Origin: Pantoea sp. Mb-10
GTDB taxonomy: Bacteria; Pseudomonadota; Gammaproteobacteria; Enterobacterales; Enterobacteriaceae
NCBI RefSeq assembly: GCF_021272205.1
Contig: NZ_JAJSDX010000003.1
Span: forward strand, 124,001-188,000
Length of the DNA stretch: 64,000 bases
Reading direction: 5' to 3'
The notes beneath the pieces were generated by a model. That model worked only from the letters and a program-made list of their open reading frames with translations. It was not told the origin of the DNA and did no database searches. Shown here piece by piece: positions 50,191-60,800 of this stretch. The stretch's first letter is position 1; the number at the start of each line of letters is the position of its first letter. Made by a program: the position numbers and the translations under genes.

Positions 50191-51156
50191 ATGAAGAGTT
50201 ACATGAAAGGACTGCTCTGCTGTTTATTTGCCACGCTGTCATGGGGCGGCATGTTTCCGGTGATGACCCATGCGCTGACGCACATCGATCCGTTTAACTT
50301 CACTACCCTGCGTTATGGCATCGCTGGCGTCGCCTTCGCCCTGCTGCTGCTGTTCCGTGAAGGACGGTCAGCCTTTCGTTTGCAGGGTGAACGCTGGGGA
50401 TTGGCATGGCTGTTCGGCACGCTGGGCTTCGCCGGATTCGGCTTCCTGGTGTTTTTAGGTCAGCACCTGGCTGGCCCTGGCGGCGCACTGACGGCCTCCA
50501 TCATGATGGCGACCATGCCGATGCTCGGTCTGCTCACCGTGTGGGCGCTGAAAAAAGTGCGTCCACGTGCCAGTACTTTCGGCTTCATTCTGCTCTCTTT
50601 TAGCGGCGTACTGCTGGTGATCACCCATGGCGATTTTGCCAGCGTTCTGCACTCGCCAGGCAATCTCACGGCAAATCTGTTGCTGATTGCCGGTGCGCTC
50701 TGCTGGGTGCTGTACACCGTGGGCGGCAGCTATTTTTCCGGCTGGAGTCCGCTGCGTTACACCACCCTGACCACCCTGCTGGGTATGACCAGCGTAGCCG
50801 CCATTGATGGGCTGCTGCTGGGAACAGGGACCCTTGCGGTGCCCAGTGCCGCCGCCGTCACCGCCGTGATCCCACATCTGCTGTATATGTCACTGATCGC
50901 AGGCTTAATGGCAGTGCTGTGCTGGAATATTGGTAACCGCATTGTCACCCCGACGAACGGCGTGCTGTTTATGGATGTGGTGCCCGTTACCGCCTTTGTT
51001 GTCTCGGCCCTAAACGGTGTGTTGCCCACCGAAGTGCAGATTGCCGGCGCCGCGATCACCGCCACCGCGCTGGTGCTCAATAACCTTAACCAGCGCAAAA
51101 TAGCGCGTCAGTCCGCCCCCCAGCCCGTACTGAAAACCGCTGCTGCGCGGCGTTAA
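50191..51156 (+). CDS. EamA/DMT-family transporter
   Basis: 321 aa with ten predicted membrane helices in two EamA repeats (about 8-135 and 155-295). Helix 1 carries LFATLSWGGMFPV and helix 4 GGALTASIMMATMPML. The family exports amino acids, nucleosides or other metabolites; the substrate here is unknown. Basic C-terminal tail after residue 300. Next to it, convergent, lies a LysR-type regulator. Confidence 0.82.
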   Translation: MKSYMKGLLCCLFATLSWGGMFPVMTHALTHIDPFNFTTLRYGIAGVAFALLLLFREGRSAFRLQGERWGLAWLFGTLGFAGFGFLVFLGQHLAGPGGALTASIMMATMPMLGLLTVWALKKVRPRASTFGFILLSFSGVLLVITHGDFASVLHSPGNLTANLLLIAGALCWVLYTVGGSYFSGWSPLRYTTLTTLLGMTSVAAIDGLLLGTGTLAVPSAAAVTAVIPHLLYMSLIAGLMAVLCWNIGNRIVTPTNGVLFMDVVPVTAFVVSALNGVLPTEVQIAGAAITATALVLNNLNQRKIARQSAPQPVLKTAAARR

Positions 51157-51196
51157 GCGCCATCGGGTCCTCTTCAATCGGAGAGGACCCTCTCCC

Positions 51197-52075
51197 TCAA
51201 CACGGCACCTGCCAAATATCCCGAACCGTATCGATGAGCGCAGCCACCACCGGCGAGCGCTCTTTATCACGATCCCAGACGAAACAAAGCTGACTGACCG
51301 TTTTTTCACCGGGCCAGATATACATCTCTTCGTTATCCTGCGACACCAGCGCAACATCTTCGCGCATCAGGGTGATCCCGGCCTGCATCGCCACCAACTC
51401 TGACAACGTTTTTTCCTGATCGGCAACCATAGCAGGCTGTACGCGCGCGCCATTCCTTTCAAAAAAATCACGGGCAATCGCGCTAAACGAGCACTTTTCT
51501 GGCGTGGCAATCCATGGAAATTCTTGAAGTTTATCCCAACCGGCCGTTTCCATCTCCGTCTTCCAGGCGCGCGGTCCGACAATACACAGCGTCACCGGAG
51601 AGACCACAATCACACCCAGCCGTTCGTCATTTACCTCACCAATCACAAATCCTGCATCCAGTTCACCCGCCAGCAGACTGTCAATGATGTGCCCGGAGAT
51701 GTTCTGCCTGATGGTCAAACTCACGTTCTGCTGACGCTGACGCAGCTGGGAAAGGACTTGCGGCAAATTAAGGATCATCGGCACAGAGATCGTGCCAAGG
51801 GCACAGGTACCGGCAGCGTGCAGCGAACGGGCACGGCTGACAAACTTACTGGCCGCGTCAAGGGCGAGGCGCGCTTCAGCGCGCATGATCACGCCCGAGG
51901 CGGTGAGTTCCATGCCGCGAGGCGTCCGCCGAAACAGACGCACATTGAACTCCGTTTCAAGTGATTTGATGTGCGCACTCACCGCGGGCTGGCTGAGAAA
52001 AAGCTGGCTGGCGGCACGCGTCAGGCTCGCTGTTTCTGCCACGGTCACAAAGGTTTTAAGCTGGTTTAGATCCAT
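51197..52075 (-). CDS. LysR-type transcriptional regulator
   Basis: 292 aa. The winged helix at about 15-40 (LTRAASQLFLSQPAVSAHIKSLE) is followed by a periplasmic-binding-like effector domain. It is convergent with the EamA transporter gene and may regulate it, as often seen for exporter/LysR pairs. No specific family member is recognised. Confidence 0.85.
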   Translation of the reverse strand: MDLNQLKTFVTVAETASLTRAASQLFLSQPAVSAHIKSLETEFNVRLFRRTPRGMELTASGVIMRAEARLALDAASKFVSRARSLHAAGTCALGTISVPMILNLPQVLSQLRQRQQNVSLTIRQNISGHIIDSLLAGELDAGFVIGEVNDERLGVIVVSPVTLCIVGPRAWKTEMETAGWDKLQEFPWIATPEKCSFSAIARDFFERNGARVQPAMVADQEKTLSELVAMQAGITLMREDVALVSQDNEEMYIWPGEKTVSQLCFVWDRDKERSPVVAALIDTVRDIWQVPC

Positions 52076-52319
52076 TAAACGTTCGCCTGTATGGGAGTGA
52101 AGTACGCGATGGGCAATGAGAATTTAATTTACAACAATCATTATTTCCTTACGTTTCTATACTCCATAAGGAATTCTTTTTACGGTGCCGCTGGCAACCC
52201 CGGCACATTTCGTTTTTATCGCCCGCATGACTTTTCCACACACAGCATCATTCTTTCTAACAAGAAAACGGATGCTTAACGTGCCCAAACCCGCAGCACA
52301 TAGCGAAACACGCTGACCC

Positions 52320-52835
52320 CTATTCGCCCCCCGCAACCTGCAATTCATACACCACGCACGGCACATCATAATGCTGCTCAATGCCCTTGTAGGTCATGCC
52401 CAGCCGCTGCATTACCCGCTGCGAGGGGATATTTTCCGGGTCGGCCACCGCCACTAAATAGGTCGCGCCCACGTTCTCAACCGCAAACGCGACGATCGCC
52501 TGCGCGGCTTCGGTGGCATACCCTTTGCCGTGGTGGGCCGGGGCCAGTCGCCAGCCAATCTCCAGCGGGGCGCCGTCCACGTTCGCCAGATGTTGCAGAC
52601 AGGCGGCGCCGACAATTGCGTCCGAGGCTTTTTCTTTTATTGCCCACCATGAAAACCCGTACTGCTGCCAGCGGGCCTGCACGCGCGCAATGGTTTCCCG
52701 CGTCTCTTCCGGCGTCTTCACCACGCCGTTGCTGATATAGCGCATTACGCTGGCATCGCTGTCCATCACCCGTAAACCGTCATAGTGGCTGTCATCAAAG
52801 GGCTCAAGCTGCAAACGCGCGGTTTCTACTCTCAT
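52320..52835 (-). CDS. GNAT acetyltransferase, RimJ/RimL type
   Basis: 171 aa. N-terminal TARLQLEPFDDSHYDGL is typical of the RimJ/RimL subgroup; the acetyl-CoA loop is RLAPAHHGKGYATEA (about 96-110) and the C-terminal part has NIPSQRVMQRLGM. The substrate is unknown. A 240-bp AT-rich gap separates it from the LysR gene; no feature was recognised there. Confidence 0.83.
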   Translation of the reverse strand: MRVETARLQLEPFDDSHYDGLRVMDSDASVMRYISNGVVKTPEETRETIARVQARWQQYGFSWWAIKEKASDAIVGAACLQHLANVDGAPLEIGWRLAPAHHGKGYATEAAQAIVAFAVENVGATYLVAVADPENIPSQRVMQRLGMTYKGIEQHYDVPCVVYELQVAGGE

Positions 52836-52927
52836 CGGCTACACCTGCTTATATGAAAGGGTAAAGGGAAAGGCTTTCCCCTACCCTATCACGTCGTACG
52901 CAAGAACCGCGACGCGCGTGCCCCCCC

Positions 52928-54151
52928 TTAGCGCTCGCGCAGCGCTTCCTGCGCTTTGTTGAACGGCTTAACCAGATAATCCATCACCGTTTTCTCACCG
53001 GTTTTAATGTCCACGGTGGCGACCATGCCCGGTGAAATGGAGAAGCGGCTGCCCGCTTTGTTCTGCACATAGTCGTTATCGGTGCGGATAAATACGCGAT
53101 AGTAGTAGATCTCCGGTTTTACCTCATCCTGAATGGTATCGGGGGAAATGCTCTCCACCACGCCGTTCAGCCCGCCGTAAATGGCATAGTCATAGGCGGA
53201 GATTTTCACGATGGCGCGCTGACCCGGATGGATAAAAGCAATATCACGCGGCGACAGGCGAGCCTCAATCAGCAGGCGATCGTTCAGCGGCACAATGTTC
53301 ATCAGCTCGCCGTTGGGTGGCACCACGCCGCCCACGGTGGAAACCTTGATATTTTTCACAATGCCGCGCATCGGCGCGCGGATAGTCAACCGCGTCACGG
53401 TGTCTTCGCGGCCGCGGATCACCTGTGCCAGGCTGTCGGCCTCGGCGCTGGCTTTGGCCAGCTCCTCGCGCGCCTGCACATAATATTGCGAGCGCATATC
53501 GCTGAGTTTGAGCGCCAGATCCGCTTTATCGCGCTGCAGACGCAGCACCTCTACGCTGCTGGCTGCGCCGGTTTTAGCCAGCCGCTGGGTGATCTCCAGC
53601 TCGCGCGAGGCCAGCGCCAGCGAGGCGTTGTACTGCCGGGTGGCATCGGTAAGCTGCGCGCGGCGCGTTTTGTACAGCCGCGTCTCGGCGGCGATCAGAT
53701 CGGGATACGCTTTCAGCTCGGCGGGAAAGGTCAGCGCCTCGTCATTCACCTCCGCCCGCAGGCGCGCAGCGGCAGCAACCGCCGCCCGATAGCGCGCGGC
53801 GCTCTCCCCCACGCTCGATTGCGAACGGGTGGCATCCAACCGCGCCACGACTTCTCCCGCCTGCACCCGATCGCCCTCGTGCACGCGCAGTTCGGTCAAA
53901 ATGCCCCCTTCCAGCGACTGCAACACCTGCTCGCGTGAACTGGGGATCACTTTCCCGGTGCCGGTTGACACCTCATCCAGCACCGCAAACCACGCCCAAA
54001 TCAGCGCCGCCACGATCAGCGCGGCGCTCATCATCAGCAAGCGCACCGCGCCGGTGTAGTGCGTCTCTGAGGCCAGTTCAGCGAGCAAATCGTCGCCCGC
54101 ATCCACCTCGCTGGCGGTCACCAGCCGCAATTTAGCCGGAAGTCGCTTCAT
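52928..54151 (-). CDS. HlyD-family membrane fusion protein of a type I secretion system (BapD-like)
   Basis: 407 aa. One N-terminal membrane anchor (about 37-60), a barrel-sandwich/lipoyl region at both ends (GKVIPSSREQVLQSLEGG; APMRGIVKNIKVSTVGG) and a long coiled coil between (about 90-260). The C-terminus SPGMVATVDIKTGEKTVMDYL is typical of HlyD/LapC. It bridges the inner-membrane ABC exporter and the TolC-like protein. Its ATG overlaps the ABC gene stop (ATGA). Last gene of the adhesin operon. Confidence 0.9.
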   Translation of the reverse strand: MKRLPAKLRLVTASEVDAGDDLLAELASETHYTGAVRLLMMSAALIVAALIWAWFAVLDEVSTGTGKVIPSSREQVLQSLEGGILTELRVHEGDRVQAGEVVARLDATRSQSSVGESAARYRAAVAAAARLRAEVNDEALTFPAELKAYPDLIAAETRLYKTRRAQLTDATRQYNASLALASRELEITQRLAKTGAASSVEVLRLQRDKADLALKLSDMRSQYYVQAREELAKASAEADSLAQVIRGREDTVTRLTIRAPMRGIVKNIKVSTVGGVVPPNGELMNIVPLNDRLLIEARLSPRDIAFIHPGQRAIVKISAYDYAIYGGLNGVVESISPDTIQDEVKPEIYYYRVFIRTDNDYVQNKAGSRFSISPGMVATVDIKTGEKTVMDYLVKPFNKAQEALRER

Positions 54152-56328
54152 TCAGTCGGCTCCTCTGGCAAAGCATCAGTGGCACGCGGCGTGGCCAGCG
54201 CGCGCTCTTTTGGACTGTCCATCACCAGCTGTCCCTCTTTCAACACCAGTACGCGATCCACCAGCGCCAAAATGGCGGCGCGGTGCGTCGCCACCACCAG
54301 CGTGCGCCCGTTAAGCCAGGCGCCCAGTCGTTCAATAAACGCCTTCTCGGTGTGGTCGTCGAGCGCGGCGGTGGGTTCATCCAGCACAATGATGTTGGGA
54401 TCGCGCAGCAGCATGCGCGCCAGCAGCAGCGACTGCCGCTGACCGCCGGAGAGCCCCACGCCGCCCTCCATCACCGGGTGATCCAGTCCCAGCGGCAGAC
54501 GGCGGATGAAGTCCGCGCCGCCGCTCACCGTCAGTGCGCCAAAAATCGCTTCATCGGTGGCATGCGCCGCGCCGAGCGTCAGGTTCTCGCGCAGCGTACC
54601 GTGAAACAGCCGCGCGTTCTGCGTTAACAAACCGACGTTGCGCCGCACGTCCGCCAGATCGATGTGCGGCAAACTCAGGTTATCCAGCCGCAGCTCGCCG
54701 CCCACCAGCTCCATGCCACCGCACATCGCCTGCAGCAGCGTCGATTTCCCGGCGCCGTTGCGGCCCAGCACGGCAATACGTTCGCCCGGCTGAATCGTCA
54801 AGCTTTTGATACGCAGTGCAATGATGAGTGAGTCGCTGTTATAGCGAAACTGCGCGTCGGTGAACTGGTAGTGCCCAAACAGCACCGGGCAGTGAATACG
54901 CGTCTCGTCGGCGCTGTTCTCTACCGGCAGGTTCATTAGCGCATCCAGGCTGCCTTTCGCCGCCTTCACCTGCTGCCAGCGCGCCAGCACGCCGCATAGC
55001 GTCGCCATCGGCGCAATCATGCGTGACGAGAGCAGCGAGGCGGCCACGATCGCCCCGGTAGTAATGTCGCCGTTGATGACCATCGGCGCGCCCACCACAA
55101 TCACGCTGGCATACACCAGTCCCTGAATGGTGACGCCCCAGCTGATCAGCGCGTGCATCACCTTGCGCATCTCCATGCCCGACTGCGCGGTGATGCGGAT
55201 ATAGCTGTTCCACTGCTGCAAGAAGCGGTCTTCCGCCTGCATCAGCTTGATATCCTCCAGCCCCTGCACGCTCTCCACCAGCACCGCATTACGCAGCGTC
55301 GACTCTTTCAGGTTCTGCTGCGCCAGCTTGGCCAGCTTTTTCTGGCTCAGCACGCCGGGCAGCACCATCAAAATCACGGCAATGGGCGCTATCCACGCCA
55401 GCTGCGGCGCAATGATCGCCATCACCAGCATAAACAGCAGGAAAAACGGCATGTCCACAATCGCGGTCACGGTCGTAGAGGTGACCATTTCCCGCACCGC
55501 CTCCAGTTCACGCAGCTGAGAGATAAAGGTGCCGGTGGATCGCGGCACGGCGCTGTTGCGCAGGCGCAGCGCATGACCAAACACCCGGTCAGAAACGCGC
55601 ATGTCGGCACGCTTGCCCAACAGATCGGTGACGTGATCGCGTCCCACGCGCAGGATATAGGTGAAAATCACCGAGAGGATCACCCCGATATACAGCACAT
55701 ACAGCGTGGGATAAGACTGTGCCGGGATCACGCGATCGTACACCTGCATAGAGAAGAGGATCCCCACCAGTGCCAGCAGATTGATCAAAAACGCGCCCAG
55801 CATCACGTAGCCATAAGGCCGCATATCGTACAACACCAGCCGCCGCAGCCAGTCGGGCTTGACCGCTTTCAGGTAGCGATCAACACGGCTGTCTTTGGCG
55901 GCGGTCACCGGACGCAGCGCGGCGATAACGCGGATCGCCGGCAGCAGCTCGTCGATCGCCAGCGGCGCGGGCTGATCGTCACCAGCAAAGTGCACCCGCA
56001 CCCGATCTTCGCCATCAAAACGGGTGATCACCCCGACCTGGCCGTCCTCCATCTCCACCGCCAGCGGCAAGCGCCAGCGGCTGATCTCTTGCACCTCCTG
56101 CTGGTAAAACTGCAGTGACAGACCCGCCTGCCGCGCCAGATGGCGCAGCGCTTTCTCGCGCGTTTGATTGCCCTGCCACGCCGTCATCGCCATGATCATG
56201 CCCGGTGAACAGGGCAAACGATAATGACCGGCGATGAGCATAATGGCGGTGGCCCAACGGTTCAGCGTTCCGCCACCGCTGCCGCCGCTTTCACTTTCCG
56301 GCGCATCGGGGATCGATAATTGCGTCAT
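54148..56328 (-). CDS. Type I secretion ABC exporter (BapC/LapB-like)
   Basis: 726 aa. An N-terminal peptidase-C39-like domain (about 20-135) lacks the usual catalytic Cys context, so it is probably a non-proteolytic substrate-binding domain. Six membrane helices (about 170-450) follow, then the ATPase: Walker A GRNGAGKST (522-530), Q570, LSGGQ (626-630), Walker B with D650-E651, H682. It drives adhesin export. Four-base overlaps join it to both neighbours. Confidence 0.93.
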   Translation of the reverse strand: MTQLSIPDAPESESGGSGGGTLNRWATAIMLIAGHYRLPCSPGMIMAMTAWQGNQTREKALRHLARQAGLSLQFYQQEVQEISRWRLPLAVEMEDGQVGVITRFDGEDRVRVHFAGDDQPAPLAIDELLPAIRVIAALRPVTAAKDSRVDRYLKAVKPDWLRRLVLYDMRPYGYVMLGAFLINLLALVGILFSMQVYDRVIPAQSYPTLYVLYIGVILSVIFTYILRVGRDHVTDLLGKRADMRVSDRVFGHALRLRNSAVPRSTGTFISQLRELEAVREMVTSTTVTAIVDMPFFLLFMLVMAIIAPQLAWIAPIAVILMVLPGVLSQKKLAKLAQQNLKESTLRNAVLVESVQGLEDIKLMQAEDRFLQQWNSYIRITAQSGMEMRKVMHALISWGVTIQGLVYASVIVVGAPMVINGDITTGAIVAASLLSSRMIAPMATLCGVLARWQQVKAAKGSLDALMNLPVENSADETRIHCPVLFGHYQFTDAQFRYNSDSLIIALRIKSLTIQPGERIAVLGRNGAGKSTLLQAMCGGMELVGGELRLDNLSLPHIDLADVRRNVGLLTQNARLFHGTLRENLTLGAAHATDEAIFGALTVSGGADFIRRLPLGLDHPVMEGGVGLSGGQRQSLLLARMLLRDPNIIVLDEPTAALDDHTEKAFIERLGAWLNGRTLVVATHRAAILALVDRVLVLKEGQLVMDSPKERALATPRATDALPEEPTE

Positions 56329-57779
56329 GGCTGTATCTCCACGTTTTGGATCCGCTGATGATTCAAGGCGAAAGCGGTGCGAATGTGCCCGGTACTGTAA
56401 AGGCAGTCGAGCTGAAGGGTGCGCAGCTGACTGATGGTCTGCTGCAAGGTAAAGCGGGTTTGAAACACTTCCTGTTCGGCATTCAGCACGTCCAGCAGCG
56501 GTCGGGTGCCCAGCTGGAGATACTGATCCTGATAAAGCTGCTGGGTTTTCTCTCCCAGCGTTTGCTGGCGCGCCATCATGGTCAGGCTCTGCGACAGGCT
56601 GAGCGCTTCGCTCTGCGAGGCACTCAGCTGCTGCCGCGCTTTCAGCCGTGCGGAGTTAACCGCGGCATTGGCCGCCTGTAACGCGTTCGCCGCCGCGTCG
56701 CGCGCGGCGGTAATACCCCCGCCCTGGTACAGCGGCATCTCCACTTTGATAAAGGCCTGATACTGAGTGCGATCCAGCGTTCCGCTGCCAGAATAGCGGT
56801 CGTTAAGGTAGTGCGTGACCTGCGGTTCCAGCGAGAGCGTGGGCATATTTTGCGCGTTGGCGTTATCCAGCTTGGCCTGCGCCTGGTTGGCCTGCGCCCA
56901 GGCGGCCAATACCGCGGGATTGAGCGCGTCATCCACGCTGCCCACCGCGCAGGCGCGGGTCAGGTTGTCGGGAAAGGCTTCGCTGATCTCACGCACCTGC
57001 GGCCAGCCGAGGTAGGTGGCCAGCGTGGCACGCCAGCGATCGAGACTGGCCTGATATTGCGTCAGCAGCGTGCGGGCGCCTTCAATGCGCGCGTCGGTTT
57101 GCGTGGCGTCAGACAGCGACGCCGCCCCCTCGGCGTTACGCTGCCGCGCCAGCTCCCCGATTTTGCTCAGCGCCGCCAGCTGCTGACGCGCAATCTGCAC
57201 CAGCTGCTGATAGCCCTGCACCTGCACCAGCGCGGCGGCGGTATCGTGCGCCACGCTATCAATGCTGACCAGCACGTTGGCCTGCTCCTGCGCCACGCCC
57301 GCTTCGGCGGATCGCACCGAGCTGCTCACTTTGCCGAAGTCGTACAGCATCTGCGACACCGACAGCACAAACGACGGACTAAAGCCTTTTTCACTGTAGG
57401 CGTTACTGTAGCCATTGTTCATGCCCGCGCTGATCTGCGGATAATACTTGGCTTTCGCCACATCCACCTGATTCGCCTGCTCCAGCATGTTACCAATGGC
57501 CTGCGCGATATCAGGATGCCACTGCACGGCGCGCTGCACCGCCTGATTAACGGTTAAGACCGGCGGTATCTCAGCGGGCGCGGGTTCCGCCACCTGCCCG
57601 GTGAGCGACGGCAAATCTGGCTGCGCCTGCGCCAGACGGCTGGCGGCGATATGTCCCGCCTGCGTGAGCGCGTCGCTGGCCGCCATGAGTTGAGAACAGT
57701 GAAAAAGCATGACGCCCGCCATCCAGCGGCTAAGCGTCGCGCGGCGGCGCGTCATCGCGCCCGTTTGCAAAACATCCAT
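56325..57779 (-). CDS. TolC-family outer membrane protein (BapB/LapE-like)
   Basis: 484 aa. Two repeats of outer membrane efflux protein sequence form the helical barrel (about 75-270 and 285-470); conserved AKAKYYPQISAG and QLGTRPLLDVLNAEQE. An N-terminal signal-like segment (about 18-35) follows a basic start. It is the exit duct of the type I system. It lies 68 bp after the adhesin gene and overlaps the ABC gene by 4 bp. Confidence 0.9.
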   Translation of the reverse strand: MDVLQTGAMTRRRATLSRWMAGVMLFHCSQLMAASDALTQAGHIAASRLAQAQPDLPSLTGQVAEPAPAEIPPVLTVNQAVQRAVQWHPDIAQAIGNMLEQANQVDVAKAKYYPQISAGMNNGYSNAYSEKGFSPSFVLSVSQMLYDFGKVSSSVRSAEAGVAQEQANVLVSIDSVAHDTAAALVQVQGYQQLVQIARQQLAALSKIGELARQRNAEGAASLSDATQTDARIEGARTLLTQYQASLDRWRATLATYLGWPQVREISEAFPDNLTRACAVGSVDDALNPAVLAAWAQANQAQAKLDNANAQNMPTLSLEPQVTHYLNDRYSGSGTLDRTQYQAFIKVEMPLYQGGGITAARDAAANALQAANAAVNSARLKARQQLSASQSEALSLSQSLTMMARQQTLGEKTQQLYQDQYLQLGTRPLLDVLNAEQEVFQTRFTLQQTISQLRTLQLDCLYSTGHIRTAFALNHQRIQNVEIQP

Positions 57780-57805
57780 TTAGCGTTCACCCATGAAGTA
57801 AGAAA

Positions 57806-57824
57806 GGGGCACCACCCTGTGCCC
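57806..57824 (-). terminator. Weak hairpin between adhesin and secretion genes
   Basis: On the minus strand GGGCAC / GTGCCC with a 6-nt loop is followed by CTTTCTTACTT. It lies in the 68-bp spacer after the adhesin stop and could reduce read-through into the secretion genes. Confidence 0.4.
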
Positions 57825-57847
57825 ATACTGCATCCCTGAGTCAGCGA

Positions 57848-60800
57848 TTACGCCGTGTGGATCTGATGCGGCTGCTGCAACAGCTCCTCAAGTGACACGT
57901 TTACGCCCTCCAACGTAATCAATTGGGTACTGCTGAAGCCGGTGCCTGTGCCGTCCCGGTCAATGGACAGCACGGTGTTACCCTCTGGAGTATGATCGAC
58001 TTTGACGAAATCATTAACATTACTGGTGGAATCATTCCAACCAATCAGCAGATCGCTGATGTCGATTTTGTCGCCCTGCGCCACGCTAAAGTCCGTCCAG
58101 CTGTCGTGTCCGTTGCCGCCGGTGGCGTCGGCATTAGCCAGCAGATGGTATACCAGCGTATCGGCGCCCGCCCCCGCTGTAATGACGTCGTCGTAGGCGC
58201 CGCTGGTCAGCGTGTCCGCCACCGATGTGCCCTCGATGATCGGGTGCAGATCGATGGTGAATTGCTGGCTACTCAGGGTGCCGTCTGCCGCCGTCAGCGT
58301 GTAGCTAAACACCTCCTGGTGCGTCAGCGTCTGCCCGTCAACGCCGGCGTTAAGCGCATAGGTGTAGCTGCCGTCAGCGGCGATACTCAGCACGCCATAA
58401 ACGCCCGCAACCTGCGTCGTACCGATGCTATTGACCTGCGTCACTTCACCTTGTTCATTAGTAATGCTCAAGGTTCCGCTGTGGCTGGCGGTGCTGTCGC
58501 CGTAGATGCTGCCGCTGGCGTCATGCACGGCCAGCGCCTCGCTCTCCACCCGCAGGCTCTGCGCCATAAAGGTGTTCACCGTCAGGCCGTTGTGCAACGT
58601 GATGGTCAAATTGGCCGAGGTCACCGCGCCGCTGGCGTCGCGCACCGAGTAGGTGAAGACGTCGCTGGCAGGCAAGGTATCCACGTCCAATCCGGCTTTA
58701 AGGGTGTAGGTGTAATTGCCTTTCGCATCCAGCGTCAGCGTGCCGTAGTTGGAGGTGATCACCGTGTTACCGGTGGCGGCGATCACGTTGCCCGTGACGC
58801 TGCTCACCGCGGTGCCGGTTGGCACCGTACCCGCCAGCGAACTGGTGTCGTTGGCCAGCAGATTGCCGGTGACGCTCGCCGCCACCGTCACCGCCAGCGT
58901 TGTGATATCGCTGGTGGTGCTGATGGTGGTGGCCGGTAGCGCAGCCACGCCGTTACTGGTGCCCAGCAGCACCGCATAGCGCCCGGTGTTCAGGTTGCTG
59001 TAGGTGATGTTGGCCCCGGATTGCGTGCCGAGTGACAGGAACGATTGAATGTAGTTGGCGTTACTGGTTTGCAGCGACCAGCTGCCGTCCGCATTCTGCT
59101 TATAAAGATAAAGCGTGTAGTTGGCGGTGAGCGACACCAGGCTGGTGACCGTACCGTGCAGCGTCACCGAGCGGCTGTCTCCCGCGCCAACGTTAAAGAG
59201 ATAGGCGTTGGTGCTGCTCAGGACGCTGGCGCTCACGGTGTTAGACAGATTGGCGCTCAGCAGTGCAGTACTGTTGTAGTTGGTGCTGCCGTTGTTGAGC
59301 AGCCCGCTGGTCGTCACATAATCCACCTCGTTCACGTCGTTGGTGGCAACCACGCGGATCGCCCCCAGCAGGCTGGCCGAGGCCGAAGTGTTACCGGCGC
59401 GATCCGTTTGCACCACCGACAGGCTGGCGCCGGTGATTTGCGGCGTGCTGAGTGATACCGACCAGGTGCCGCCGCTGCCTACCGTTGCCGTGCCGAGCGA
59501 GGCACCGCTGCTGTCGCGTACCGTCACCACCGCGCCCACTTCACCGCTGCCGCTGACCAGCGTACCCGCGGTATTGATCGCCAGACCGCCGACCGCCGCC
59601 GGTGCCACCGTATCCACCGTGACGGTGGCCGTGGCGTTGCCGGTACTGACATTGCCTGCGCTGTCGGTCACGGTGGTGCTCAGAACGTGCGCGCCATTGG
59701 CCAGCGCGGCGGGGGTAAAGCTCCACGCGCCGCTGCTGCCCGCCGTGACCGATCCCAGCACCGTGCTGCCGTCATACACCGTAACGAGGGCGTTGGCTTC
59801 GGCGGTACCGCTGAGCACCGGCGTGGTGTCACGCGTGAACGCGCCGCTCACCAGCGTTACCGGGTTCGCGCCGCTGTCATCAACGATCGTCAGCGAACTG
59901 GCCAGCGGGGCCACGGTATCAATGCGTAAGGCGGTGGAAGCCGTGGCGCTGACGTTGCCCGCCGCGTCGGTCTGCGTCACGTTGAGCGTGTGCAGGCCGT
60001 TGCTTAGCGCAGGGGTAGTGAAACTCCAGCTGCCGTTGCTGCCCACCGTGGTGGTGCCCAGCAGCGTCGCGCCGTCGTAGACGCTGACGCGCGCCCCCAC
60101 TTCGCCGCTGCCGGTGAGCAGCGGCGTGCTGTCATTGGTCAGGCCGCCGCCGGGAATGCCCAGCGCGGTGCTGCCATTGTTGTTGAACGCCAGCAGGCCG
60201 GTGACCGCCGCCGGGGCCACGCTGTCAACGATCAGCGAGGCCGCGGTGGCTCCACTGACGTTACCCGCCGCATCTGTGACGGTCACGCTCAGGGCGTGCG
60301 CCCCCTGGCCCAGCACCGGCGTGGTGAAACTCCAGCTGCCGCTGCTGCCTGCAATAGCCGTACCCAGTAAGGTGCTGCCGTCATAGATAGAGACGCGGCT
60401 GTTGGCCTCCGCCGTGCCGCTCAGCACAGGCGTGGTGTCGTTGCTGAGGCCGCCGTTCGGCACCAGCGCGCCGGTGATATCGTTGGTGACCGCCAGCGTC
60501 GTCGTCGCCGGGGCTACCGTATCCACGGTGATCGCCACCGTGGCCGATGGCGCGCTGACGTTGCCCGCCGCGTCGCGCACCGTGACGTTCAGCGCGTGGG
60601 CACCGTTGCTCAGCGCCGCGGTGGTAAAGCTCCATGCGCCGCTGCTGCCCGCCGTGACCGATCCCAGCACCGTGCTGCCGTCGTATACCGTGACAATCGC
60701 GTTAGCCTCAGCGGTGCCGCTAAGCACCGGCGTGGTATCGCGCGTGAATGCGCCGTTCACCAGCGCCAGCGGATTGGCCCCGCTGTCATCCGTCACAATC

